64,000 bases of DNA from Streptomyces rimosus (GCF_008704655.1 NZ_CP023688.1:2542001-2606000), one strand, 5' to 3'; numbered from the stretch's first letter, positions 1-9,289 are shown. The notes: generated by a model not told the origin, from the letters alone. Translations and numbers: made by a program.

Positions 1-257
1 ACCTCCTTCGCGTCAAGATCGACGACGAGGGTGGCCGAAACGATCGAACCGGTGCCCGAGGACCGCTCGGGCTTGGCCGGGGAGGAATGGGAGGCAGCAG
101 ACCAGGTACCGGACACGGCCCCGGCCTCCGCTGCCCGCGCCGTCGTGGCCGCCGTCGCCGGAGCCGCTGCTGTAGCCAGAACGGCCGCGGCACAGCCCAA
201 TGCGAGGGCGGTGGTGCCCGGCAGGACGGACCGGCCGGAGAATCGGTCAAAGATCAT
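1..257 (-). CDS. Secreted protein, 3' part cut off by window edge
   Basis: The reading frame opens with an ATG at 257 and runs off the left edge with about 85 codons visible. The start has basic residues (RFSGR), then a hydrophobic Ala-rich core (LALGCAAAVLATAAA) and an A-rich possible cleavage zone (PATAATTARA), so this looks like a Sec signal peptide. A Ser/Pro-rich linker follows (SAASHSSPAKPERSS). The Cys in LGCAAA lacks a good lipobox context. A GGAG lies only about 2 nt before the ATG, so a slightly different start is possible. No catalytic domain is visible in the fragment, and no function can be named. Confidence 0.55.
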   Translation of the reverse strand, partial: MIFDRFSGRSVLPGTTALALGCAAAVLATAAAPATAATTARAAEAGAVSGTWSAASHSSPAKPERSSGTGSIVSATLVVDLDAKE

Positions 258-504
258 GCTCCGCACTCTGCCGTGCGCGGCAGGTGCGGCACATTGCGGT
301 CAACCACCGTGTTGGTGGGGGGATTTCCCCAGGGTGAGGGTCCGGTTCTTCTCCGGGGGGGATCCGCTTGTTGGCCGGGTGGGAACGTCGCTTGTTTCCG
401 GGTGCGGGCGAGGCATTGCATCTGCCGGTGCGGGGGGCTCCTTTGTCTATCCCGGCACGGGCGGCTTCGTCTCTCGCACAGGCGGCTTCGTCGCTTCTCC
501 CGGT

Positions 505-720
505 ACGGGCGGGCTCTCGCTTCTCCCAGTGCGGGCGGCTTCGTCCCGTAAGGGCAGCCGCGATGCCCCTCCCGGTACGGGCGGCTCCTCGCTCCTCCCG
601 GTGCGGGCGGCTTCGTCCCGTAGGGACAGCCGAAACGCTCCTCCCGGTACGGGTGGCTCCTCGCTCCTCCCGGTACGGGCAGCCGCAACGTTTCTCCCAG
701 GTACGGGCAGCCGCAACGCT
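505..720. repeat. Degenerate direct repeats, 72-bp period
   Basis: Two adjacent 72-bp copies (529-600 and 601-672) differ at 7 positions, about 90 percent identity. Each copy is made of roughly 24-bp sub-units with a G(T/G)(A/G)CGGGCGGC(T/C) core. Decayed sub-units continue on both sides, from about 430 and up to about 745. CCCGTA and TACGGG sub-motifs face each other, so single strands could form short hairpins. The period is a multiple of 3, which keeps spurious frames open through the array. Confidence 0.8.
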
Positions 721-1050
721 CCCCTCAAGCGTGGACGGCCGCAACGCTCCCCTCAGGCGCAGACAGCCGGGCAACGCTCGCTCGGGCCCGGACTGCCGCA
801 TCTTTACGTACCCCCGGCCAAGCAACCATCACCAGCCGCTGCGCCGCCCGCACCTCTCGACCACGCAACCGTCACCAGCCACCTCGCCGCCTGGAAGGCC
901 GCACGCACCACCCGACTACGGACGCCCCGCCCCTCCGCGCGTCACCACATGCGCGCAACACCCTGCGCTCGCGGCGCCCGACGAGCCCCTGCCCCGCCCG
1001 GAGCGGCCCTCTCCCTTCCCCCCCATCCCACCCACCGCCACCTCCACACC

Positions 1051-1130
1051 TGCATGCCTGCACGCCTGCACGCCCGCACGCCCGCACGCCCGCACGCCCG
1101 CACGCCCGCACGCCCGCACGCCCGCACGCC
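1051..1130. repeat. 8-bp tandem repeat array (CGCACGCC)
   Basis: Ten consecutive 8-bp units: TGCATGCC, two TGCACGCC, then seven identical CGCACGCC units from 1075 to 1130. It lies 34 bp past the recX stop codon. The gradient from variant to identical units is what slippage-driven expansion would leave. It is a candidate variable-number locus. Confidence 0.9.
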
Positions 1131-1164
1131 CGCTACACCTCTACCCCCTCACGTCTCGCTCCCC

Positions 1165-1851
1165 TCACACCTCCGGCAGCTGATACTCCATCAGCTCCGG
1201 ATCCTCGCCCTCCTCCTCCAGTGCCTGTCGGACCACGCGCAGAGCCAGTCCTTCGGCGTAGCCCTTGCGGGCCAGCATGCCCGCGAGGCGGCGTATGCGC
1301 TTCTCCCGGTCCAGGCCGCGGGTCGTCCGGAGCTTGCGGTCGACCAGTTCGCGGGCCGTGCGTTCTTCCTGCTCGGGGTCCAGCTGGCCGAGGGCCTCGT
1401 CGACCGTCGACGCGTCGACGCCCTTCGTGCGGAGTTCACGGGCGAGCGCGCGGCGGGCCAGGCCGCGGCTGTGGTGCCGGGACTCCACCCAGGCGTCGGC
1501 GAACTTCGCGTCGTCGATCAGCCCCACCTCCTCAAAGCGGGACAGCACCTCCTGCGCCGCCTCCTCGGGGATGCCCCGCCGGCGCAGGGCGTCCTCCAGC
1601 TGCTTGCGTGTGCGCGCGGACCCGGTGAGCAGGCGCAGGCAGATGGCCCGCGCCTGCTCCTCGGGCGTGCGCGGCGGCCCCGCCTCGGCCCTCGACGAGG
1701 AGGGACCACCGCCGTCCTTGCGTTTCCCACGGTTCTCGGCTCCGGCGGCCATGCCGCCGTCCCGGCCGGCGTCGTCACGTCCCCCGTCGTGAACGACGCC
1801 GTCACCATGGCCGTAGCCGCGGTCCTCGGGCCATTCCGTTCGCCGCGTCAC
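1165..1851 (-). CDS. recX: RecX, regulatory protein of RecA
   Basis: A 228-residue protein. RecX family proteins bind RecA and modulate its filaments. The C-terminal two thirds carry the family's three-helix repeats (around CLRLLTGSARTRKQLEDAL and FEEVGLIDDAKFADAWVESR). The N-terminal 55 residues are low-complexity, rich in Gly, Asp and Arg. It starts with GTG at 1851, 6 bp after the recA stop, so it is almost certainly co-transcribed with recA. No strong ribosome binding site precedes the GTG, and an internal ATG near residue 34 is an alternative start. Identity is well supported by both sequence and context. Confidence 0.93.
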   Translation of the reverse strand: MTRRTEWPEDRGYGHGDGVVHDGGRDDAGRDGGMAAGAENRGKRKDGGGPSSSRAEAGPPRTPEEQARAICLRLLTGSARTRKQLEDALRRRGIPEEAAQEVLSRFEEVGLIDDAKFADAWVESRHHSRGLARRALARELRTKGVDASTVDEALGQLDPEQEERTARELVDRKLRTTRGLDREKRIRRLAGMLARKGYAEGLALRVVRQALEEEGEDPELMEYQLPEV

Positions 1852-1857
1852 GATGGA

Positions 1858-2988
<1,131 letters not shown>

Positions 2989-3031
2989 GGCTTCCACCCG
3001 GTTTGCTTGAGTCGATCGCTTCACGTCCATG

Positions 3032-3054
3032 ACGCTAACGCCTGCCACTGACAA
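3032..3054 (-). promoter_or_regulatory. RecA-NDp (PafBC-type) promoter of recA
   Basis: On the minus strand, TTGTCAGTG (3054-3046), 8 nt, then TAGCGT (3037-3032). This matches the published actinobacterial RecA-NDp consensus TTGTCRGTG-N8-TANNNT exactly. That consensus drives LexA-independent damage induction through PafBC. The predicted transcript starts near 3025 with a 37-nt leader before the recA ATG. Confidence 0.85.
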
Positions 3055-3126
3055 TGCGCCCGGACCCGACTCCGGCCTGTGGATAACTCCCGGGAACTCG
3101 GGCAGAAACACGGGTCGGACGTCTCA

Positions 3127-3155
3127 TAAGAATAGACGTTCGATTTTGGTGTCAA
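3127..3155 (-). promoter_or_regulatory. Candidate distal recA promoter with LexA-box-like dyad
   Basis: The minus strand reads TTGACA (3155-3150), a good -35 hexamer, followed by TCGAACGTCTATTCTT. GAAC-N4-ATTC resembles the actinobacterial LexA box (CGAAC-N4-GTTCG) with one half-site imperfect. The -10 is ambiguous (TATTCT at 15 bp or TTCTTA at 17 bp spacing). LexA control of this second promoter is inferred. Confidence 0.6.
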
Positions 3156-3183
3156 GCGCACCACGCACGACCCGCCGGTCCTG

Positions 3184-4389
3184 GTGACGATGCCGGCCTC
3201 GCTCACACTGCTGCCCGCGCTGCTCGGGATCTTCGGCGCGCGCATCCGGCGCCATGTCACGGCACGGGCGGCCCGGCGCACCGCGCGCAACCGGCCGCCG
3301 GAAGGGGCCCGGTGGGGCCGCTGGGCCGACGGCGTGCAGCGGCGTCCGTGGGCCGCGCTGTTGGTCGCGGGCGTCGCGCTCGGGGCGCTGGCCGCGCCGG
3401 CGATGGGCCTCCGGCTCGGCTTCGCGGACGCCGGGAACGACGCTCCGACGCAGCACAGCCGCCGGGCGTACGACCTCCTGGCGGAGGGTTTCGGTCCCGG
3501 CTTCAACGGTCCGCTGGCCGTCGTCTCGGAGGGCGGCGCCGACGCCGCGGCCGCTCTCCGGCGCGCCCTGGACGCCACTCCGGGCATCGCCGCGACGACC
3601 GCGCCGATACCGGCGGGCCCGTCCGCCCCGTCGTCCGGAGGCGCGGCGGTCTCGACCGTGCTGGCCTTCCCGACGAGCGCGCCGCAGGACCGCGCCACCT
3701 CCGACCTGGTGAAACGCCTCCGTACCGACGTACTGCCGCCCCTGGCGGAGACCACCGGCGGCCGCTATCTGGTGGGCGGGCCGACGGCCGCCACCGAGGA
3801 CTTCGCGGACACCGTCGCCGCCCGGATGCCGCTGTTCGTCGCCATCGTCGTGGGGCTGTCCGCGCTGCTCCTGCTGGCCGTCTTCCGCTCCGTGCTGATC
3901 CCGGTGAAGGCGGCCCTGCTCAACCTCGTGAGCATCGGGGCGGCGCTCGGCGCGGTCACCCTGGTCTTCCAGTACGGCTGGTTCGGTGTGCGGCCGGGGC
4001 CCGTCGAGGCGTTCATCCCGGTCATGATCTTCGCGATCGTCTTCGGGCTCTCGATGGACTACGAGGTGTTCCTGCTCTCCCGGGTGCACGAGGAGTGGAT
4101 ACGCACCGGCGACCCCACGGCATCCGTACGCGCCGGTCTGGCCGCCACCGGCAAGGTCATCACGGCCGCCGCGGCCATCATGATCGTGGTCTTCGCGGCC
4201 TTCGTGCTCAGCCCGGACCGGATGCTGCAGCAGTTCGGGCTCGGCCTGGCAGTGGCGATCCTGCTGGACGCCGTGGTGATCCGCTGTCTGATCGTGCCCG
4301 CGGTGCTGCGGCTGCTGGGCCGCCGTGCGTGGTGGCTCCCGGCCCCGCTGGCCCGGCTGCTGCCGAAGGTGACGCTGGAGGGGCGATAG
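3184..4389 (+). pseudogene. MMPL/RND transporter remnant lacking its N-terminal half
   Basis: The 401-residue frame matches only the C-terminal half of MMPL-type exporters, usually about 700 residues or more. It starts inside a transmembrane segment (SLTLLPALLGIFG), then has the periplasmic loop (GLRLGFADAGND) and a cluster of membrane helices (LFVAIVVGLSALLLLAVF, then IFAIVFGLSMDYEVFLLSRV with the conserved D-Y pair, and later helices). Upstream the frame stays open only to a TAG at 3133-3135 and passes straight into the recA promoter. No ribosome binding site is visible before the GTG at 3184. I infer a deletion remnant, since the proton-relay and N-terminal membrane domain are missing. A short functional protein is not excluded. 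Confidence 0.7.
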
Positions 4390-4485
4390 GGGCAATGGGG
4401 GCAATAGGGCACGGCAGGGGCGGGCAGGCCGGGCGCGGCCGAGGGTGGGGCCGTCGGCCGGGCGGTCCGGCTCCGCCCCGCTGCC

Positions 4486-5757
4486 TCACTCGCCCTTGCC
4501 GCCCGTGCCCCGCTCGCCCCCGTCCGTACCGTCCTCGCCCCGGCCACCGCCGCCCCCGCGTCCTTCCAGCGGCGCGGCCGGCGGGTCGTCGTGCAGGGAG
4601 CGGCGCAGCCGGTGCAGGGCCGAGGAGGCGCGCCGGCGCCGGCCGCCGCCCCGTACCCGTACGTCGTCCGTGACCTCGTACCGCTTCACGTACGCGCCGA
4701 GGAACGCCTGGAGCGTCGCGGTCGCCGGGATGGCGATCAGCGCGCCGACCGCGCCCATCAGCGCCGTGCCGGCGATCACCGAGCCGAAGGCGACGGCCGG
4801 GTGGATGTCCACGGTCTTGGCCGTGATGCGCGGCTGGAGCAGGTAGTTCTCGAACTGCTGGTAGATCACGACGAAACCGAAGACCCACAGTGCGTACCAG
4901 GGGTTGACGGTAAAGGCGAGCAGGATCGGCAGCGCGCCCGCGAGGTAGGTGCCGATGGTCGGGATGAACTGGGAGACCAGCCCCACCCACATGCCGAGCG
5001 CGGGGGCGTACGGCACGCCCAGGATCTCCAGCAGGACGTAGTGCGCGATGCCCGAGATGAGCGCCATCAGGCCGCGCGAGTACAGATAGCCGCCGGTCTT
5101 GGCGACCGCGATCTCCCAGGCGCGCAGCACCTCGGCCTGCCGGGACGGCGGCAGGACCGAGCACAGGGCGCGGCGCAGCCGGGGGCCGTCGGCGGCGAAG
5201 TAGAAGGAGAACAGCGCCACCGTCAGCAGGTTGAACAGGCTGCCCAGGACGGTCGCGGAGACGGCGAGCACATTGTTGGCGCTGTCCTGGACGTACTTCT
5301 GCAGCCAGTCCGATTTCAGCAGGTTGTTCTGCACCTCGACCCGCGAGAGGTGGCTGTGGAAGGTGCTGTTGATCCAGCTGATCACCGAGTCCAGATACTG
5401 CGGGAACTCCTGCACCATGGTGGCGATCTGGCCCGCGAGCATCGACCCGAGGAGCGCGAAGAACCCCGCGGTCCCGACGAGTATGCCGAGGAAGACCAGG
5501 GCGGTCGCGCCCCCGCGCCGCATGCCCCGGGCCGCCATCCAGTCCACGGCCGGCTCGACGGCCAGGGCGAGGAAGAAGGCGATGAGCACGTTCAGCAGCA
5601 GCGAGATGAGCTGGTGGAACGCCCAGCTGGCGAGCTGGAAACAGGCCACGAGGGCGAGCGCCAGCACCATGGCGCGGGGCAGCCACCGCGGCATCCGCGC
5701 GGCCGGGCCGTCGGGTCGTGGGTCGTCGTGGCTGGTGGGGTTCTCGGTCGCTGGCAC
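4486..5757 (-). CDS. AI-2E family transporter (PerM/YdiK-like permease)
   Basis: A polytopic membrane protein of 423 residues from the GTG at 5757 (429 from an upstream GTG at 5775). It shows about eight hydrophobic segments in the family pattern: a helix pair near residues 25-65 (LPRAMVLALALVACFQLASW, LLLNVLIAFFLALAVEP), a hydrophilic middle region (about 100-165), and the conserved C-terminal block with SQFIPTIGTYLAGALP and the FENYLLQPRI motif. The C-terminal tail is Gly/Arg/Asp-rich and unconserved. The substrate is unknown; family members export AI-2, organic solutes or ions. The GTG at 5757 is preferred because a -10-like box ends 7 nt before it, predicting a leaderless mRNA. It is convergent with the MMPL remnant. 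Confidence 0.88.
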   Translation of the reverse strand: MPATENPTSHDDPRPDGPAARMPRWLPRAMVLALALVACFQLASWAFHQLISLLLNVLIAFFLALAVEPAVDWMAARGMRRGGATALVFLGILVGTAGFFALLGSMLAGQIATMVQEFPQYLDSVISWINSTFHSHLSRVEVQNNLLKSDWLQKYVQDSANNVLAVSATVLGSLFNLLTVALFSFYFAADGPRLRRALCSVLPPSRQAEVLRAWEIAVAKTGGYLYSRGLMALISGIAHYVLLEILGVPYAPALGMWVGLVSQFIPTIGTYLAGALPILLAFTVNPWYALWVFGFVVIYQQFENYLLQPRITAKTVDIHPAVAFGSVIAGTALMGAVGALIAIPATATLQAFLGAYVKRYEVTDDVRVRGGGRRRRASSALHRLRRSLHDDPPAAPLEGRGGGGGRGEDGTDGGERGTGGKGE

Positions 5758-5763
5758 GGCCCA

Positions 5764-5786
5764 AGTGTCGCGCACGGATCTGACAA
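5764..5786 (-). promoter_or_regulatory. RecA-NDp-like promoter of the AI-2E permease gene
   Basis: The minus strand has TTGTCAGAT (5786-5778), 8 nt, then GACACT (5769-5764). Seven of nine positions match TTGTCRGTG and the N8 spacing is kept. The last T of the -10 lies 7 nt from the GTG at 5757, so the mRNA would be leaderless. Damage induction is an inference from the match. Confidence 0.5.
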
Positions 5787-5874
5787 CTCCCGCCCTGCCC
5801 CGCGCGGCACGGCTGTTCGCCCCCGCCCGTGCCCTCCGCGCGGCCCCCTTCCGGCCCCGTCGGCCCCGTCCGGG

Positions 5875-6069
5875 TCAGCGCTTGTCGTACGGGACGTCCA
5901 TCGTCGCGCAGACCACCCGCCAGACGTCCTTCGCCTCCCAGCCCGCGGCCAGCGCCTCGTGGACGGTCCGCCCGCCGAGCCCGGACATCACATGATCACG
6001 TGCGAAGGATTCGGCGTAGGACGCACCGAAGTGCTCCGCCATCCGCTGCCAGAAGACCGTCAACCGCAT
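5875..6069 (-). CDS. DUF3046 small protein
   Basis: A 64-residue protein with the DUF3046 hallmarks: an N-terminal MRLTVFWQRM, then FGASYAESFARDHVM, and a C-terminal WRVVCATMDVPYDKR. The family is restricted to actinobacteria, is commonly found near recA, and has no known function. GATACT (6081-6076) ends 7 nt before the ATG, predicting a leaderless transcript. A GGAGG 1 nt before the ATG is too close to act normally. It is transcribed in the same direction as the permease gene, 117 bp upstream of its start. Confidence 0.88.
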   Translation of the reverse strand: MRLTVFWQRMAEHFGASYAESFARDHVMSGLGGRTVHEALAAGWEAKDVWRVVCATMDVPYDKR

Positions 6070-6148
6070 ACCTCCAGTATCCCGCCCCTGAGAGTGCAGC
6101 CGTGTCCACGCCGGTGCCGGGCCGCCGGTTCGGCCCTACCGTCGGGCC

Positions 6149-7078
6149 ATGGCGGAAAACGGAGCACCACAGCCGACCTCACTGGCGCGTGCCGAGCGCT
6201 TCATCTGGCTCACTGCCCGGGTGCTCGAACAGCGCCGCTTCGCGTACCACTTCCTGGGCGGGAGCGCGGACGGCGTGGAGGCCGCGCTCGCCGCGTACGC
6301 CAATCCGGACGGTGGTTACGGGCACGCCCTGGAGCCCGATCTGCGCGGGCCGGTCAGCCAGCCGCTGCACACCGCGCACGCCCTGTACGTCCTCGACCGC
6401 ATCGGGCGCTGCTGCGGACAGCGGGCCGAGCGGATCTGCCGCTATCTGACCGAGGTGTCCACCATGCAGGGCGCGCTGCCCGCCCTGCACCCCTCGGTGC
6501 GCGGCTATCCGGCCGCCCCCTGGCTGCCGGTGCTCGACGACCCGCCGAGCGCTCTCCTGGCCACCGGGCCCGTCGTGGGACTGCTGCACCGTAACGAGGT
6601 GTGGCACGCCTGGCTGTTCCGGGCCACGGATTTCTGCTGGCAGGCGGTGGAGTCCCTGGAAAGAACCCATCCGTACGAGGTCGAGGCGGCGCTCGCGTTC
6701 CTGGAGGGCGCGCGTGACCGGCCGCGCGCCGAGGCCGCCGCGCAGCGCCTGGGTTCTCTGGTGCGCGCGCAGCGGCTGGTCCTCCTGGAGCCGGAGCAGG
6801 CGTCCCGTACACCGGCACCGGCCGGTTACGCGCCCGGGGAGCACCACTTCGCGTACGACTACGCGGCCGCGCCGGGCTCGCTCGCCCGCCGCTGGTTCAC
6901 GGACGCCGAGACGGACCGGGCGCTGGACCACCTCGCCGCCCTCCAGCGGGAGGACGGCGGCTGGCCCGTGAACTGGCGTGCGTGGGCCCCGGGCACCGCT
7001 CTGGAGGGCCGGCCGATGGTGACGGTCAAGGCGCTGCTGACGCTGCGCGCCTACGGGCGCCTCGCCGCCCGGCAGTGA
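6149..7078 (+). CDS. Hypothetical protein with terpenoid-cyclase-like toroid repeats
   Basis: A 309-residue soluble protein, with no signal peptide and no membrane helix. It has alpha/alpha-toroid signatures of the squalene cyclase/prenyltransferase superfamily: YANPDGGYGHALEPD near residues 49-63 and LQREDGGWPVNW near 269-280, both QxxDGGW-like. The cyclase DXDD acid motif is not present, so a classical cyclase is unlikely and the function is unknown. TACCGT (6137-6142) ends 7 nt before the ATG at 6149, so the mRNA is probably leaderless. The gene is divergent from DUF3046 and convergent with azlD. Confidence 0.75.
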   Translation: MAENGAPQPTSLARAERFIWLTARVLEQRRFAYHFLGGSADGVEAALAAYANPDGGYGHALEPDLRGPVSQPLHTAHALYVLDRIGRCCGQRAERICRYLTEVSTMQGALPALHPSVRGYPAAPWLPVLDDPPSALLATGPVVGLLHRNEVWHAWLFRATDFCWQAVESLERTHPYEVEAALAFLEGARDRPRAEAAAQRLGSLVRAQRLVLLEPEQASRTPAPAGYAPGEHHFAYDYAAAPGSLARRWFTDAETDRALDHLAALQREDGGWPVNWRAWAPGTALEGRPMVTVKALLTLRAYGRLAARQ

Positions 7079-7111
7079 CGGCGGTCAGATACCTGACTAC
7101 GTTTTCCGCCC

Positions 7112-7420
7112 TCACCCGCCCAGCGCCCGTACACCCGCTGTCACCGCCACCGCGACCGCCACGACCAGCAGGAACGGCGCGCGCAGCAGCAGGGCGACCA
7201 CCGCCGCGCCGACGCCCGCCACCCTGGCGTCCAGGAGCAGGTGGTGTCCGTCGCTGAAGGTCTCCTGCGCGGTGAGCGCGGCGAGCAGGGCCACCGGCAG
7301 CAGGGCCGCGAGGCGCTGGACGAGCGGCCGTTCCAGGGCGCCCGCGGGCACCAGGAGGCCGAGGTACTTCACCAGGTAGCAGCCGACGGCGGTGACGCCG
7401 ATCGCGATCCAGACGTTCAT
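7112..7420 (-). CDS. azlD: AzlD, small subunit of branched-chain amino-acid exporter
   Basis: A 102-residue membrane protein with about four hydrophobic segments (IAIGVTAVGCYLVKYLGLLV, LAALLPVALLAALTAQ, and two near the C-terminus). In the AzlCD family the small subunit pairs with AzlC to export branched-chain amino acids or analogues. Its ATG overlaps the AzlC stop codon by 4 bp (ATGA at 7417-7420), which indicates translational coupling. It is the last gene of the AraC-azlC-azlD unit. Confidence 0.9.
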   Translation of the reverse strand: MNVWIAIGVTAVGCYLVKYLGLLVPAGALERPLVQRLAALLPVALLAALTAQETFSDGHHLLLDARVAGVGAAVVALLLRAPFLLVVAVAVAVTAGVRALGG

Positions 7421-8316
7421 CGTGCGCCCGCCTCTCGTGTGCCGTTCTCCGTCTCCGTGGTGCTCGGTGCGTCGCCGGTACGTGTACGGGCCCGGCGGCC
7501 GTCCGCCCAGAGGACGGCGGGCGCAGCCAGCGACGCCACGAGTACCGGTGCGCCCGCGGGCAGCAGCGGCAGCGTGACCAGCAGGAGGACGGCTCCGAGT
7601 CCCGCCGTGGCCCGTTCCGCCGTCGTCTTGAGCATGGGGCCGAGCAGCGCCACGAAGACCGCGGGGCCCGCCGCGTCCAGCCCCCACGCCTCCGTGTCCC
7701 CCAGAGCCTCGGCCCCCAAGACTCCGGCGAGCGTGGTGAGGTTCCACAGGGCATACAGGCTGAGTCCGGTGACCGTGAAGCCGAGGCGCGCGCTGCGCCG
7801 GTCGGGCTGGGCCAGGGTGACGGCCGAGGTTTCGTCGATGACCCAGTGGGCGGCGAACGGTTTGACCGCCGCCCGGTATCCGAGGAGGCCGGAAAGGCGC
7901 AGCCCGTAGAAGGCGTTGCGGGTGCCGAGGAATAACGCCCCGGCCGCCGCGGTGAACGGGTTGCCGCCCGCGGCCAGCGCGCCGACCAGCGCGAACTGCG
8001 AGGCGCCGGTGAAGACCAGCAGGCTCAGCGCACACGCCTGGAGCACCGTGAGCCCCGCGCCGGACGCGGTCACCCCGAACGCGAAGCCGGAGAGCCCGAC
8101 GGCGACACCGACGCCGAGCGCGTCCCGGACGACCGCGGAACGGGGCGGGGTTTTGGCGGGGTGCACCGGCGGCGCAGGGCTCGGTATGTCCGCCCCGCGC
8201 CGGGTCGGCTCCGCCGGCGGTATCAGCTGATCGCGTTCTGTCTGTCCTGATGGCCGGGTCGTCTCCGGCTGGTCTGATGGCCGGATCGCTTCCGGCTGTT
8301 CCGTTTGCTGTGCCAC
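7417..8316 (-). CDS. azlC: AzlC, large subunit of branched-chain amino-acid exporter
   Basis: A 299-residue AzlC-type permease. The first 60 residues are an unusual hydrophilic Pro/Arg/Gln-rich extension. The conserved core follows: a GVGVAVGLSGFAFGV helix, the family signature LLVFTGASQFALVGALAAGG near 95-115, and LGTRNAFYGLRLSG. The C-terminal 30 residues are again hydrophilic. It begins with GTG at 8316, an AAGG site 8 nt upstream, 10 bp after the AraC-type regulator gene. Substrate specificity cannot be read from the sequence. Confidence 0.9.
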   Translation of the reverse strand: MAQQTEQPEAIRPSDQPETTRPSGQTERDQLIPPAEPTRRGADIPSPAPPVHPAKTPPRSAVVRDALGVGVAVGLSGFAFGVTASGAGLTVLQACALSLLVFTGASQFALVGALAAGGNPFTAAAGALFLGTRNAFYGLRLSGLLGYRAAVKPFAAHWVIDETSAVTLAQPDRRSARLGFTVTGLSLYALWNLTTLAGVLGAEALGDTEAWGLDAAGPAVFVALLGPMLKTTAERATAGLGAVLLLVTLPLLPAGAPVLVASLAAPAVLWADGRRARTRTGDAPSTTETENGTREAGAR

Positions 8317-8326
8317 GTTCGGGACC

Positions 8327-9289
8327 TTAGGAAGGCCCCTTCCCCGCGGTCTTGTACGTTCTTGCGCTGCCCGCCCGCTCGCGCCGGTACGCGCCCGGCG
8401 GTACGCCCACGATGCGGGTGAAGTGCCGGTTCAGATGCGGCTGGTCGGTGAAGCCGACGGCGACGGCGGCCTCGGCGGGCGCCGTACCGGCTTCCAGCAG
8501 CCGACGGGCACGGCGTACGCGCGCGTCGGTGAGCCAGGCGTGCGGCGGCATTCCGTACGCGTTCTTGAAGGCGCGCAGCAGGGCGAATGGGCTGGTGCCC
8601 AGTTCCTGTGCCAGCTGTTCCAGTGACGGCGGCGACGTGAGGCGGGTTTCCAGGAGGGCCCTGGCGCGTTCGGCGGTGCGTGCCCCGGCCGCGGCGGGTG
8701 TGCGGGCCGGGAGCGGGCCTCCGTGGCGCCGCAGCAGCCGGGCGATCACGACGCGCAGCAGGCTGTCGGCGGCCAGCGCGTTGCCCTCCTCGGCCGCGCG
8801 GTGCACGCCGTTGACGAGGCGTACGGCCTCCGGGTCGGCCGCGAAGGCGTCGGTGAACCCGGCGGTGCCGGTCAGGCCGGTTGTCTCGGCGGCGATGTCG
8901 GCGACGAGCTGCGCGGAGGGGTAGAGCGTCGAGTACGCCCACCCCTCCGGCGCCCCGGCCTGCGCGGTGTGCGGCACCTCGGGGTTGATCATGACGATGC
9001 CGCCGCCCCCGGCGTCCACGGCGCCGTCCGGCAGTCCGATCCGCTCGATCCCTCCGGTGACGGCGCCCAGGACGTAGCCCTCGTGGGAGTGGCGGGGGAA
9101 GGTGTGCCGTACGTAGCGGGCGCGCAGCAGGTCCAGGCCAGGCAGCCCGGCGTACTGCCAGTGCCGGGCCCACTCGCCGCTCCTCCGGGCCGAGGGGGCC
9201 GCCGCCGGGGCCACGTCAGCCCGGGCCTCCGCGTCCGGCGCCGTCGCGCCGCCCGGGCCGCCCGCGTCCCCCGTCCCGCCGCCGATCAT
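8327..9289 (-). CDS. AraC-family transcriptional regulator of the azlCD operon
   Basis: A 320-residue protein. Residues about 60-170 form the AraC-type cupin sensor (TFPRHSHEGYVLGAVTGG, INPEVPHTAQAG). Residues 210-315 carry two helix-turn-helix motifs (SLEQLAQELGTSPFALLRAF and PAEAAVAVGFTDQPHLNRHF), as in the AraC/XylS C-terminal domain. The extreme N-terminus is Gly/Ala-rich and the true start may be downstream of the ATG at 9289. Encoded 10 bp upstream of azlC on the same strand, it very likely senses an amino acid or analogue and activates its own operon. That ligand role is inferred. Confidence 0.88.
   Translation of the reverse strand: MIGGGTGDAGGPGGATAPDAEARADVAPAAAPSARRSGEWARHWQYAGLPGLDLLRARYVRHTFPRHSHEGYVLGAVTGGIERIGLPDGAVDAGGGGIVMINPEVPHTAQAGAPEGWAYSTLYPSAQLVADIAAETTGLTGTAGFTDAFAADPEAVRLVNGVHRAAEEGNALAADSLLRVVIARLLRRHGGPLPARTPAAAGARTAERARALLETRLTSPPSLEQLAQELGTSPFALLRAFKNAYGMPPHAWLTDARVRRARRLLEAGTAPAEAAVAVGFTDQPHLNRHFTRIVGVPPGAYRRERAGSARTYKTAGKGPS

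Larger units (their letters stand above)
258..1164. other. Gene-free, repeat-rich stretch between secreted-protein gene and recX
   Basis: About 0.9 kb without a convincing gene. Open frames on both strands here are short, lack ribosome binding sites and mostly translate repeats. It contains degenerate direct repeats built on GGTACGGGCGG-like cores (about 430-745) and an 8-bp tandem array (1051-1130). No clear terminator for recX is visible. The region lies downstream of recX and upstream of the leftmost gene, so it must carry that gene's promoter, but no confident promoter could be placed. Confidence 0.7.

Noticed and set aside
447..728. Small minus-strand frame encoding 24-residue repeats next to recX
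   Set aside because: It translates the 72-bp direct repeats, which are a multiple of 3 long; no ribosome binding site and biased composition.
505..1130. CRISPR-like array
   Set aside because: Repeats are contiguous without unique spacers of uniform size, and there are no cas genes.
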